Under the pieces are notes generated by a model, which saw nothing but the letters and a program-made list of their open reading frames with translations, had not been told where the DNA came from and did not search any database. 64,000 nucleotides of DNA, taken from the NCBI GenBank assembly GCA_004835665.1, contig RBKR01000024.1, positions 868,001-932,000 on the forward strand. The letters run 5' to 3'. The position numbers were made by a program, and so were the translations under genes. The first letter of the stretch is position 1, and each line of letters starts with the position of its first letter. This stretch comes from Phoma sp. XZ068. Its lineage: Eukaryota > Ascomycota > Dothideomycetes > Pleosporales > Didymellaceae. This document shows positions 21,988 to 33,400 of the stretch, piece by piece.

Positions 21988-24900
21988 ATGCCTTCGAGAT
22001 CATCTCCAGCTCTGTTGACGTGGCTTGTGTCTTTTCTTCTCGTCGCTCTCGCATTCGCGCAGAACTGCAGTCCTACGAATCGCTGCCCCGAGGGATGCTG
22101 CAGTAGGTCCACACTCACCAGCCACAACGATCGTTCACTGACAGTGCGAAGGCAAATGGGGAAGTTGTGGTTATGGACCTGAAACTTGCGCAGCGGATGT
22201 CTGCGTTGCAGATTGTGATCGTAAATCAAACTGCAATCCCGGCTGGGGAATGGAGTGGAGTCAGAACGACAAGTGTCCCCTCGATGTTTGTTGTTCCAAG
22301 TACGTGAGAAGGAACGCTTGAAAGGTACGAGATACTGATAAAAACTAGGTATGGCTTCTGCGGAACCACCAAGGAGTTTTGTGGTGACAAGGAGGTCGAG
22401 CGGCCATCATGCAGCTCTAGCAAGGGCATTGATAAAGTCATCGGCTACTACGAATCGTGGAGTCTCTCGGAGAGGTCTTGCAACGGTATGCTGCCTGAAG
22501 AGATTCCCATCGGAATCTATACGCACATCAAGTGAGTCCCCTCGACACAGCATTTCCCGTGTATCGCACTCATGCAATGATCAAGTTTCGCTTTCGCAAC
22601 GATTAATCCTTTGACTTTCGAGGTTCAAGCCACCAACCCCGATGCCGAAGAGCTCATGCAGCGCATGGGTGCCTTGAAGATTCTCCAGCCCGAACTCAAG
22701 ATTTGGATTGCTATCGGTGGCTGGACGTTCAGCGACTCTGATCAAGCTACCGCGAAGACTTTCTCGATCTTATCAGCGTCAAAGCCCCGGCAGAAGGTCT
22801 TTGCAAAGTCACTTCTCTCTATGATGAACACATACGGCTTCGATGGCGTCGACATTGATTGGGTTAGTGATCCTTCGTGAACAGAGTGAACTCAAACTAA
22901 CTTTCCACCAGTGAGCTCCCATCTTCCCTGCGTTGATCCTTTTGGACTTCCAAGGCCCTCAAAGAGACTTCTTCATCATCCTTGACATTTCTGACAGTCG
23001 TAATGTAGGGAATACCCGGTTGCGGATGATCGTAACGGCAACGATTACGATTACTTGAGTTTCACATCGTGGATGGATGACCTGAAGACCAGCTTAGGCG
23101 GCAAAGGTCTGAGTATCACTCTGCCTAGCAGTTACTGGTACATGCAACATTTCGACATCGTCCATCTAGAAAAGCATGTGGACTGGTTCAACGTAAGTCC
23201 ATGTACCTCATATACACATCTCGAACGAAAGCTGACCAGAAATCAGATCATGTTGTACGACCTGCATGGTGCATGGGATGTGACTAACAAACACACGGGT
23301 CCGTTCCTCAATGCGCATACAAACATGACTGAGATCAATGGCGCGCTTGACCTTCTGTGGCGGAACGATATCAGTCCAGAGAAAGTTGTGTACGGCATGG
23401 CTTTCTACGGGCGTAGTTTTACGCTCAACAGCCCTTCGTGCTCTTCGCCTGGTTGCTCAATTGCTTCTGGAGGCAATGCGGGCGAATGCTCGAACACAGT
23501 CGGTGTGCTATTGAACCCCGAGATCGAGAACATCATCAGCGAGAACAACTTGAAGCCCAAGCTCTATGTGAGTGGAAGTATGGGAGAGGATAATGGCTCT
23601 GGCTAACGATAACACTTTAGGAGAAAGAAGCTGTCAAGACTATAAACTGGGGGACGCAGTGGGTTTCTTTTGACGACGAAGACACATGGAAACTGAAAGG
23701 CGACAACCTGAAGAAGCAATGCATAACGAACGTCATGGTCTGGGCTGTGTCTCACGATAACACAAACGGAACTCAGGCCCGAGCACTGCTCAAAGGTCTA
23801 GGGAAGAAGGTCGCGGACCTGCCCAAGATCGAACAGCAAGCCGCGCAGCAACAGCCACCTAAGGCGATACCTCTTTGTCGATGGGTACGTCGACCAAAAC
23901 ACCGCCAGTACGGTCTTACCAAGCTAATCTCCTTTTCAGACAAACTGTGGAGAGTCGTGTCCATCAGGATTCAAGAACGTCATGAGGGATGGAACCTCGC
24001 AGACGATGGTCGATGATGCGCACTGCCTCGGTGTTGGCGGCGGTCCTCATCAGTTGTGCTGCCCTGCAGATAGCCCATTACCTACGTGTACATGGCGTGG
24101 TCACCGTAACAGCGGCATTTGCAAGCCCGGTTGTTCCGAGGGAGAGGTACAACCACAACCATCTCCACAACCTGAGTTCTATACTAACACTCGCTCTAGG
24201 TGGAAGTTGGCACAATTGAGACCGGGTGCAATTTCAATTACCAAAGCGCGTGCTGTACCGAGTCGGGTGCAACAAATGCCTATGGGCAGTGCAAGTGGGT
24301 AGGTGGAGCTGCCATTTGCTCGAAGAAAGGAAGCCATGCGGAATGCCCGTCGGATTACCCGACCTTCGTAGTCGCTTCGAGCAATGCTGCGGGAGGTCAA
24401 CCGACATGTGACACGGGCGCGCGGAGCTATTGTTGCAAAGGCTCCGAGCCACCAGCGGCATTCACTGACTGTAAATGGTACACTCAAGCTACGGGACGAG
24501 TCACGAAGAAGGGCGAGTGCGAAACTTCGTGCCCAAAAGATACCGTTCGTCTCTCCATGCAGAACCTAGGCGAGTGTACGCATGGTTTGTACGATTGGGG
24601 CGCCTACTGCTGTAAGGGTGAGCAACCGAAGAAGCTGGAGCCAAGGGACCCGACGACTGGCAATGTGAGTAATCTCCTTACAGAGACCCAAAGAACATGA
24701 GCCTGACTAACTTTGAACAGAACCAGTACTCCGACTTTCTTGCTTTAGTGAAAGCATACATGAAGGATCCAACGTGCCCAAACACAAGTTCTCATATGGA
24801 CTATTTCCACGGCGATCCTCCAATGAAGCGCTCATTGACAGAGCGGCAAGAGTGCTCTGCCAACAACAACTTCCTCCGCTTGGTTCAGTGGATGTCTTCA

Positions 24901-26315
24901 CTCATTGTCAACCAAGTCGTTGCTATGAATTCTCCAGCAATGATCAGTGCATGGGACACGCTGGTGGCCAATGTCATCGACGATGGACTGCTCTACCTGA
25001 GTCTGGTCAGACAACACGAACTCACCAACTGGGATCCAACTGCGATGATGACCGACGTGCTGTTGGATGCTCAGAGTGCCGGAGAGGGCATGCGAGAGTA
25101 TCAAGCTGCGTCGCCCCTTGTTTGTGAGATCGTCGAATCATCTCGCAAGCGGGACTTGTCGGGCCTCGAACTTTTGGTATGTTGCGAAGCACCCCTAGCC
25201 CAACTACACGTTGATTAATCGTGCGGAACTGTGCTGACGCCTTGTTGCTTAGACCTCGTCTACCAATGAAACTGCCCTTATGGATCGCCGTCACATCAAC
25301 CCGTTCTATGGACAGGCCAGGAGAATGCCCAACACCCGTATTATCCTACAAGGAATCGAAGCGGGTCACCTGTCTCTGAACTATTTTCGATGGCAGCACA
25401 TGACCGGTGGAGGCACGCGAGGACACGGTCCAGGGCCCTTCCTCGAGCTCGCCTACTGGATTGGCCCCTCGCCGGGAGTTGCTCCCACGGCAGCAGACGA
25501 AAGGCGCATGAACCTGAACAGGTATCGTGACTCAAACACGGCCGGCACTGACCGATGGGTTATATTTCACATCCACTTCGACCCCACCGCCCCAGCCACG
25601 TGGTTGCAGGATCCAGTCAGTAACGAGGTACGTCAGCGCTCTGCAACGCTCTGCTCCACACGCACAAGCTGACTGCAAACAGGTCTTCATCGGCACAAAC
25701 AGCATCCGAATCTACCACGGCCAGACGGCGGCTTTGCAACCCACTGGCAGCCGCAATGCGCGACGCGTCGAAAACGGCGACACAGCCCGTGGACGACCAA
25801 ACGGAGTCAACACCCGTTCCGCACTGATAACATGTCCTCCAGGCACAATCTTCTACCTCGGCTACGGCGCCGTGCCCAATGCGCATGTCATCCACCCGGG
25901 CCCAACGCCGTCGTATTTCCAGACGCCAGTCCCATACACGACTCCAGCTGCACCACCGGCGCCTCAAGCGACCCCCGGCGCGAACATTGCGTTTGGCAAC
26001 GCGCTGCGGAACTTCGGCGAGCGGCTGCGGCGCACGGGGATTGTGGATCCGCAGCAGGGTAGTAGACTGGCGAGTGTGTTTCGGCCCGTGGGTACGTTCC
26101 TCTGTATTGCTCCGCTGACTGACTGTGCGCTGACTCTCGTGCTTCCAGGTTACCAAGCGGCTCCCGCAGGAGGCGGTAATCCTCAGTTCGATATTACTCA
26201 GGGAACTCCGGCGCTGGTCAGCACGAATAATAATGCTGCCAACGGCCCGTACTACGACAACTGGGTGCCCAATGGACAGGGCGGGTATATCCAGAACCCA
26301 AACGTCCCGCCCTAG
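21988..26315 (+). CDS. Killer-toxin-like GH18 chitinase with chitin-binding modules
   Basis: A secreted chitinase gene with about eleven introns. Exons start at 21988, 22152, 22349, 22586, about 23010, 23247, 23621, 23940, 24200, 24721, 25253, 25683 and 26149. Order of parts: signal peptide (ending ALAFA), a Cys-rich hevein-like chitin-binding module around 22080-22430 (CCSKYGFCGTTKEFCG), the GH18 barrel, Cys-rich modules at 23940-24640, and a long C-terminal region. The catalytic D-G-V-D-I-D-W block ends exon 4 and E-Y-P starts the next exon. I could not find a splice pair that keeps frame across this junction (22863-23010). Other junctions are clean. Such enzymes cut chitin and are related to the zymocin alpha subunit; they are often neighbours of LysM genes. 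Confidence 0.85.
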
Positions 26316-27193
26316 AATGGCTGCGTATGAGGTTAGATTAGAGGGTGGAAGATAGAAAGAAGACTGCGACATCGCGAACTGGGTCATGATGGCATTTGTC
26401 CGTGCCGTCCTCGCTGACTTTCGTCGCTGTGCTCATCGTAACAAGCCTTGAGCGTGAACGATACAAACGCATGCGCAGCTCGAGACTACCCTCAAGGCTT
26501 AAGAGCAGACAAGGGTGGTCTGTGCTGTCGTACTCCACCGTGTAGGTGTATAGGTCCCTCTTTTATCGGTTTCTTCCCTGCGCACCTTCTTTCTACGCGC
26601 CTTCTCACTACACATCTTCTTGCCTCGCATGTTAGTCTTGACCTACTCACCTGTTCCTTTCTCGACAGCAGCTATGCAAAGCCTGCATTCCATATCTACA
26701 ACAGGCGCTTAACAGAACAGTGCCACAGCGCGCAGAGCCTTCGAGAAGGAGTTACCCACATTTGTCCAGGAGACGAAGTAGCATCTCCGTAAAGTCATAC
26801 CCACGAACGCTTCTCGCGACGACTATACATCCACACCGCATTCTTCTGCGCCCCTGCCACGCGCCGACATGCGCTGAGAGGAGTCATCGCCTCTGCGGCC
26901 ATCGATCATAGAAGCGTGGGTGCGCAGCGTCGCCGTACCCTGTGCCCGACTACAACAGTGACGCGGCAAAGACGACGCGAATCGTGATCGACATGCGAGG
27001 AAAGAACGTTGATTGCAGCTACCATCCTCTCCACTATGCGTTCTGCAGCTTTTACACGATGTAGAAGACACGTTCGAATCCATGCACACGAGCAACTCAC
27101 GTGAGTACAAACAATCTGGCACCAAATCTTGGAACTACCGCTGTGCCTGCACGGAGCCGACGATGATAGGAGATAGTAGCCACAGCAGGGCCA
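26316..27193. other. Intergenic region, no gene seen
   Basis: Between the convergent chitinase and haloperoxidase genes. Open frames of 60-114 codons on both strands have no recognisable motif. Confidence 0.6.
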
Positions 27194-28198
27194 TTACGAC
27201 TCCCCCGCAGCCTTCATCAACTCGCGCGTGAACTTTGTGCGCTCGCTCGTCTGCATAACCGTCGGGCGTCTCGTCCAGCCGATGTCGGTGGGCAAGCGCT
27301 CATTGCCTGGGTGTTTATTAGCCAAAGCCACTCCCTCAACAGGACAAAAAAAAATGCGCAACTTACGGAACCAGTACTCGATGAAATCCTTGCGCACCGT
27401 GCCCGTGGTGCCATCCGCCATGATCTCGAAGAAACTCGCGCACTCGCCCCAGCTGAAGCCGTCGGCCAGCAGCGAGCTTTGGTGCTGCGGGTTCGTGCGC
27501 TTGCTCGTGGCGAGGCGCGCCATACGCGCGTCGGCGACTTGCTGGATCGTGATCATGGGCGTGGTGAAGTAGGACGCGGTTTCGTTCCAGACGGTGGCGT
27601 TGAAGGGGAGCGGGTTGGCGAAGAAACGGTCGGAGCGGCTGTGTGCGTTAGACATCTGCTTCGATGGGGACGCGTGGCGAAGCGACGATTGAGTGACCGG
27701 CTGTGACAGAGGTGTGGATGGAGGGTTGGTATTTGCGAGTGACATACCTCAGACTGAAATCATGCTCCAGCACGCCCTCGCGCCCCAGTGTATCGAGATC
27801 GAAAGTCCTTGCAAACGGCTTGGGGTTCGTGCGCACCGCCTGGCTAAACAGGATCACGGCGTCGCTGCGGGCGATGTTGAACCCGTCGAGCATGGCGCTC
27901 GCGAGCTTGTCGAGCGTGATGTCGCGCCCGTTGGACGGCAGGTAGCCGTGGTTGGCGAGCGTGTTCATGCCGGGGCAAGGGCCGCGGGCTGCTCCGAGAA
28001 GGGACTGTTAGCATTCTGCAAGGGTGTTTGCGCGAGGCGGTTTCACTCGAGTACGGGGGCGAACTCACCGTCGTTGGGACCCGGCGCGGTCCAGGGTCGG
28101 GCTTGCCAGGCCTGGCGGGTCTTCACGTCGGCGTAGGTCGGGAAGGCCAGGGCTGTGGATACAGCGGCGGAGAAGCTGAGGAGTGTGGAGAACTTCAT
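27194..28198 (-). CDS. Heme-thiolate haloperoxidase / short unspecific peroxygenase, 251 aa
   Basis: Four exons on the minus strand: 28198-28069, 27988-27748, 27638-27367 and 27306-27194. All phases agree. A signal peptide (MKFSTLLSFSAAVSTALAF) starts the protein. The family heme-ligand motif is present as PCPGMNTLANHGYLP, where the Cys binds heme iron. The acid-base EHD motif of the short (chloroperoxidase-like) group appears as EHDFSLSRSDRFF across intron 2, as opposed to EGD in long peroxygenases. The enzyme is expected to be extracellular and to use hydrogen peroxide for halogenation or oxygenation; the substrate cannot be told. The length is usual for the short group and the frame is intact. 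Confidence 0.9.
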
Positions 28199-28431
28199 TG
28201 TGATGATGAAGATCGGGGTGAACGGTCTTGTTCAGAACGAAGGGAACTGGAATCGAATCCAAGGGTCGAAGTGGGTTGGCTTAAAGAGCGGACAGTGCAA
28301 AGATGCCTTCGTGAGTGTGAAATCGTGTCTGAGACTCTTTCCCGATTATATATCTGTCGTCCACAATCAAGATACACAATGATGACCCTGATTCCAGCGG
28401 CTGCCTCGGCACAGCACGCCAACGGAGGCAT

Positions 28432-28890
28432 TCATATCGACTTTGGTAATCTCGATATAACGTTCTGCATCAGTTCTTCCAGCGGGCCTCGGCTCGAAGT
28501 ATGTTGTGGGAGAGGTGATTCGCGAGTTTGCAAACAACCACCAAGGATGTGCCTGCCGAGACAGCTTACAGCGGAAACGAGAGAAACAGTGGATAGCTTG
28601 GCAGCCAAAAAGTAAGCATTGCCCCTGGTCGGTTTCAGGTAGGTCACCGTCCGGGACTTGGGACCCACACGGGCAGCGGGAGGATCAAGAAACGCTCCTC
28701 GAATGAGAACATCGGTATTTGAGGTATGGGACGAGAATTGGTGAAGGTGAACGGTTGTCGTTTCAAAGTCGGCTTGCTGTGCCGAGGTAGTGTCGAGAGT
28801 GGTTAACATGGCGTGCAGATCGTGTATCTCTGATATTTGTGTGGGCTGTACTGGTGAGACGCCAAGGAAGCTTCCTCGTTGAGTGGCCAT
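28432..28890 (-). CDS. Doubtful hypothetical ORF, 152 aa
   Basis: An open frame with an ATG start and no recognised motif. It lies in the roughly 970 bp between the haloperoxidase start and the Copia element, which otherwise holds nothing I can identify. Coding is uncertain. Confidence 0.2.
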   Translation of the reverse strand: MATQRGSFLGVSPVQPTQISEIHDLHAMLTTLDTTSAQQADFETTTVHLHQFSSHTSNTDVLIRGAFLDPPAARVGPKSRTVTYLKPTRGNAYFLAAKLSTVSLVSAVSCLGRHILGGCLQTRESPLPQHTSSRGPLEELMQNVISRLPKSI

Positions 28891-29164
28891 TTAGAGTTGA
28901 GAAGCATTGCGCACTGCCGAGGCAGCCTTGAGATGCGTTCGCGTATCTTGCATAGCTGTACAGGATATAGTACTGCTGGGAAGCAGCGCTAGGCTGGATA
29001 CTGTTCGAGTCAGCCCAGCTTAGTGCTGCTCTGCTCCATACGAATACAAACCCATGTACACCCTCAAATCAAAGATTAAGTTCGACATGCTCATAGAGCA
29101 AAACGACTTTAAGCCGATCTCAGAAATGCCGAGGTCTCTCATTCGCCAAGGATCAGGTATTATC

Positions 29165-29417
29165 TGTTGGCAGGTCTAGAAAGTACGGTGATATCTGGAT
29201 CGGAGAGACCGAAACTCTATACCTTCGGTGAGACCGAGACGATCGGGTTGACCGTCGGCCAGGCCGAAGAGCTGAAGTTGAGGCCGTAGATATAAAGGAA
29301 TAGGTTGCGCTCTGGAAAAAGAAACGGAGATCTCTCGAAAAAAGAAAATTTCAACTCTATTGAGACATGCGTCACATGCGCCACAGTATTAGAGTTCTCA
29401 TACGAGTCGTACCAACA
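29165..29417 (+). repeat. Left LTR of the Copia element
   Basis: 253 bp, TGTTGG...CCAACA. It contains the GATATAAAGGAATAG segment, a plausible TATA region near position 125 of the LTR. Confidence 0.95.
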
Positions 29418-29429
29418 GGTTATGAGCCC
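29418..29429 (+). other. Primer-binding site of the Copia element
   Basis: GGTTATGAGCCC abuts the left LTR. It is complementary to the anticodon arm of initiator tRNA-Met (GGGCUCAUAACC), not to a tRNA 3' end. This matches the half-tRNA priming known for Drosophila copia and yeast Ty5. Confidence 0.75.
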
Positions 29430-29501
29430 GGCAGCACTACTTCTACGCCCAATCAATTGATTCTACCTCCATTTTGATTCTACAATTCTACGATCGTCAA
29501 T

Positions 29502-30441
29502 ATGTCTTACGACGAGAAAGCACCGAAAATCCCACGGCTCACTGGCCCGCTGAACTACCGTACCTGGGCTGAAGAGGTGCGATCTTTCCTGGAGTCTAGG
29601 GGTCTACTTGACTTGGTCCTAGGCGACGAACCAAGGCCTGATGATACTCCTACGACTTCAAGCTCTCAACACATAGCTAGCGTAAGAGCTAGAGGGGGTA
29701 TGCGGCCACAACCAAGATCAGCTGACATTGAGGAGGGGACGGGAGTACCTGGAGTATCACTACACGAAGCCTGGAGACATTATCGACTTGCCGACCGCAA
29801 ATGAGCAGTGGGAGGCCTTACGAAAGGACTGCCGGCCGTCCAATGACATCTCATTAGCCACGTATACAAGCCAGTTCTACAGCTACGAGCCAAAACAGGG
29901 CGCTACAGTTGACTCAATATCGAATGACCTGCGCGACCTACAGGCCTATATCTTCGCTACAGACCCTGATGAGGCTCCAACTGAAAAATCGAAGATCAGT
30001 GCGCTCTTACGTGCCGTCCGGAAGCTAGGAACCGAGTACTCAACTAGGATTGAGATCCTTGAAGACAAGATATCATCGCTAGACTACGACTCAGTAGTTA
30101 TAAGTCTAAAGGAAACCGAGCAACGCTTGAAGTTGAGGGCTACGAAGGATGCTACGAACGCAACAGATGAGCAAGCTCTTGCAGCTAACGACCGCCCAAA
30201 CAAGCGCCCAAAACGGTCCGGAAAAGGCCCTGGTCGGAACCAAGATGGCTGGAACCAAAATAGTCAGTACCAAGGGAGACAGACTGGCCAGAAACGAAAA
30301 CGGACCTGCTGGTGCTGTGGAGACGAAGGACATATAAAATTCGACTGCTCTATCTGGCTTCAGACTATCGACGGAAAGGAACATGCTAAGCGCCAAAAGA
30401 CCTCCTCTACCGGCCGGTTGCCTACGCCAGGCACTAGCTAG
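29502..30441 (+). pseudogene. Copia gag, frameshifted
   Basis: The start MSYDEKAPKIPRLTGPLNYR (29502) is typical of fungal Copia gag. The first frame ends near 29804 and the remainder, from about 29730, is in another frame, so an indel lies near 29640-29735. The second part carries the nucleocapsid zinc knuckle CWCCGDEGHIKFDC (C-x2-C-x4-H-x4-C) near 30310. It ends with UAG at 30439-30441, in frame with pol. Confidence 0.85.
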
Positions 30442-30447
30442 CAATCA
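30439..30447 (+). promoter_or_regulatory. Candidate stop-codon readthrough site between gag and pol
   Basis: The gag stop is TAG followed by CAATCA, a full match to the UAG-CAR-YYA context that permits readthrough in tobamoviruses. Gag and pol share one frame across it, with no other stop before the protease. Confidence 0.45.
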
Positions 30448-33400
30448 AAGTCCGAGCCAAAGCTAGCTTCGTCCGAACTGGAGTACGATGAAGAAGCGAA
30501 CTTGGCCACAAATCTGGCTGAAGAGGTCCCATCTGATATATGCTGGGGTGCTTTAACTGGAAAGTACAGTAGCAAGCAGACAGTCTGGATGATTGACTCT
30601 GGAGCTACACGCCACATGACCTATTCTAGGGATGTCTTCTCTAAATACGTTCGTCTGAAGACTCCTAAAATAGTCAAAACGGCTAATAGCAGTCTTGTTT
30701 ACGGATTCGGGATTGGCAATGTACAGGTGCTGGTGTTTACAGATGACCTACGGGTGAAAACGCTAGTTCTTACGGATGTTCTGTATGTTCCAGACCTGGC
30801 TGGGAACCTGATTTCGGTTTCACAGTTGCAAGATGAGGGGATCTTAGTTCAGACGACAGTTGGACAGAAGCATCCGATGGTCCTGACCCGAGACGGCTTT
30901 ACAGTAGCCAATGCTGCCCGTATTGGCTCACAGTACATCCTAGACTCAGTTGCTACTGAAGCGACATTAGCCGCAGCTGAAGGAGACCCTGATATTGACT
31001 TGTGGCACAAGAGGTTTGGCCATATAGGGGTACAGGGGCTTAGGGGGCTACACGGTGTAGTCACTGATCTTGATGTACCCATTTCGGTCCCGCGCGGCCA
31101 TAACTCGGACCAGTGCGAGCCATGTATTATGGCGAAGCAGTTACGAGTAGTCAATCGTCAGAAACCTGAAAAACCGGACGAACCGCTAGGCCGAGTATTC
31201 TCGGACTCCTGGGGGCCGTATAGCATACCTACTCTACTCGGAGAACGATATATATGGACCCTTACAGACCAGGCAACCCGAAAGTCATGGGTCTTCCTAA
31301 CGAAGAAGAGAAGCGACTTCCGCGAGGTTCTATTGAAATGGAAGAAGGAAGTCGAACTACAGACAGGCCACCAGCTAAAGATCTTACGGCTTGACAACGC
31401 CGGTGAATTCAAGGCTGTTGAAGACGAGCTTCGCACGAACTACGGTATCCGGGTCGAATGGACTACTCCCTATACCCCAGAGCAGAATGGCGTATCCGAG
31501 CGGCTGAATCGGACCCTGGTTTCATTGGCCAGAGCTATGCTTGTCGACGCGCAACTACCATATAAGTTCTGGGGGGAGGCCGTAAAAGCTGTATGCTACA
31601 TCCGGAATCGTACGCCTATAGGGCCAGGAGGCCTTACCCCCGAAGAGGCATTTACAGGCAAGAGGCCTGGAATCATGCACCTGAAACCGTGGGGCTGTTT
31701 AGCCTTCCATAGGGTGCCTGACAAGACGCGGCTCAAGCTTGAGCCAGTCTCAAAAAGGATGTGCCTTGTAGGGTATACCGAGACTACGCAACAATATCGG
31801 TTATACGACCCTATAAATCAGCGAATTATTATATCCACACGACCAAGGTTTCTTGAGAGAAGACGCCTGAAATGGAAGTGGAGTACTAAGACTCCCGCTC
31901 AAGAGCTTGATAGTGAGTCAGATGACTCAAGCTACGAAGAGCTTGAGGGGAATAGGCCAGTTGAAGAGCCTAGGGTACTTGGCGTACCTGAACTACCGCT
32001 AGTCGACGGGAGAGAGTCCCGCACGCCTGATCAGCGTGAAGACAGTGAACCTAGCCATGAGGCTCCATTGGGCCGTGGGCTCCGCGTACGCAGGCCCCGG
32101 AGGTTCTTTGACGGAGACACAGCCTGGAGTGCTGATGCCCAAGAAGAAGGGATATGTCTTCCAAAGTCGTACGATGAGGCCATTAGCGACCCTCAGTACG
32201 CTCAGCAGTGGAAAGATGCCATAGCTGATGAGTTAGCCAAGCTCCAGGCCCTTGGGACCTGGGAGTACGCTGAACTACCGCCTGGGAAAGCTACAGTTGG
32301 CACGAAGTGGGTCTTTACAGTGAAGTACACTTCAACTGGGTTAATAGACCGCTTCAAGGCCAGGCTAGTAGCCCAGGGGTACAGCCAGCGACTTGGTGAC
32401 GATTTCTATGAGACGTTCTCACCGACTATACGCTATGAGTCAATCAGGGCTCTACTGGCTATTGGGTGCGCTGAGGACCTAGAAATTCACCAAGCTGATG
32501 TGGAATCGGCTTATCCACGAGCTAAGCTACATGCAGAGGTATATATTCGTGAAGTACAAGGACTCACGTTACCCTCTGGCATTGCGCTTAAGGTGCAGAA
32601 GGCACTGTACGGCCTGAAGCAATCTGGAAGGGAGTGGTATATCGAAGCTTGCAATGGCCTAGCCAAGCTTGGACTTACACCCTCTTTCAGCGATCCAAGC
32701 GTGTTTATCAACAAAGACAGAACCCTGATTATTGGCCTGTACGTCGATGATATGCTTATACTAGGACGCTCCTTGAACGCGGTAAGCGAGTTCAAAGAAC
32801 AGTTCGGCAAGATGTATAAAATCAAAGACTTAGGCGAAGTCAGAACGTTTCTAGGTCTCGAGGTTACACGGGATCGAGCGTCGCGGACGCTGGTTATTAG
32901 CCAGAAGAGCTATACGCTCAAGCTAATAGATGAATATCTAGGGGGCAGTGATCAAACGGATCCTACTCCAACTGGCGGAATACAGACGCTAGGAAAAGCT
33001 AAGCAAAATGAGCCACGAGCTGATATCTCCCTATACCAAAGAGCGATCGGAAGTCTAATGTATCTACAGAGAGGCACACGGCCCGATATCACGTTTGCAG
33101 TCTGCCGGCTAAGCCAGCATTGCTCCGATCCTACAATACGGCACTGGAACTGCGTTTTACGAGTCGTCCGATACTTAGGAGGCACATCTAGCTACGCTAT
33201 TCGATATGGCAACACTGAACGACTACAAGCCTTGAAAGGTTACTCGGATTCCGATTACGCAGGCGACCCTGCGGACCGATTATCAACTTACGGATACATT
33301 TTCAAGCTTTGCGGAGGGTCCGTAGCTTGGACGTCCAGGAAACAACGATCCGTATCTACATCAACAACTGAGGCAGAGTACGTAGCTTTGTGTCAGACCA

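Noticed and set aside
25617..26387. 256-codon minus-strand frame opposite the chitinase 3' end
   Set aside because: Antisense shadow of well-supported chitinase exons; it is Arg/Ser-rich with no motif.
29418..29435. Possible tRNA gene at GGTTATGAGCCC
   Set aside because: Only an anticodon-arm-length complement is present, next to an LTR; it is a primer site, not a tRNA gene.
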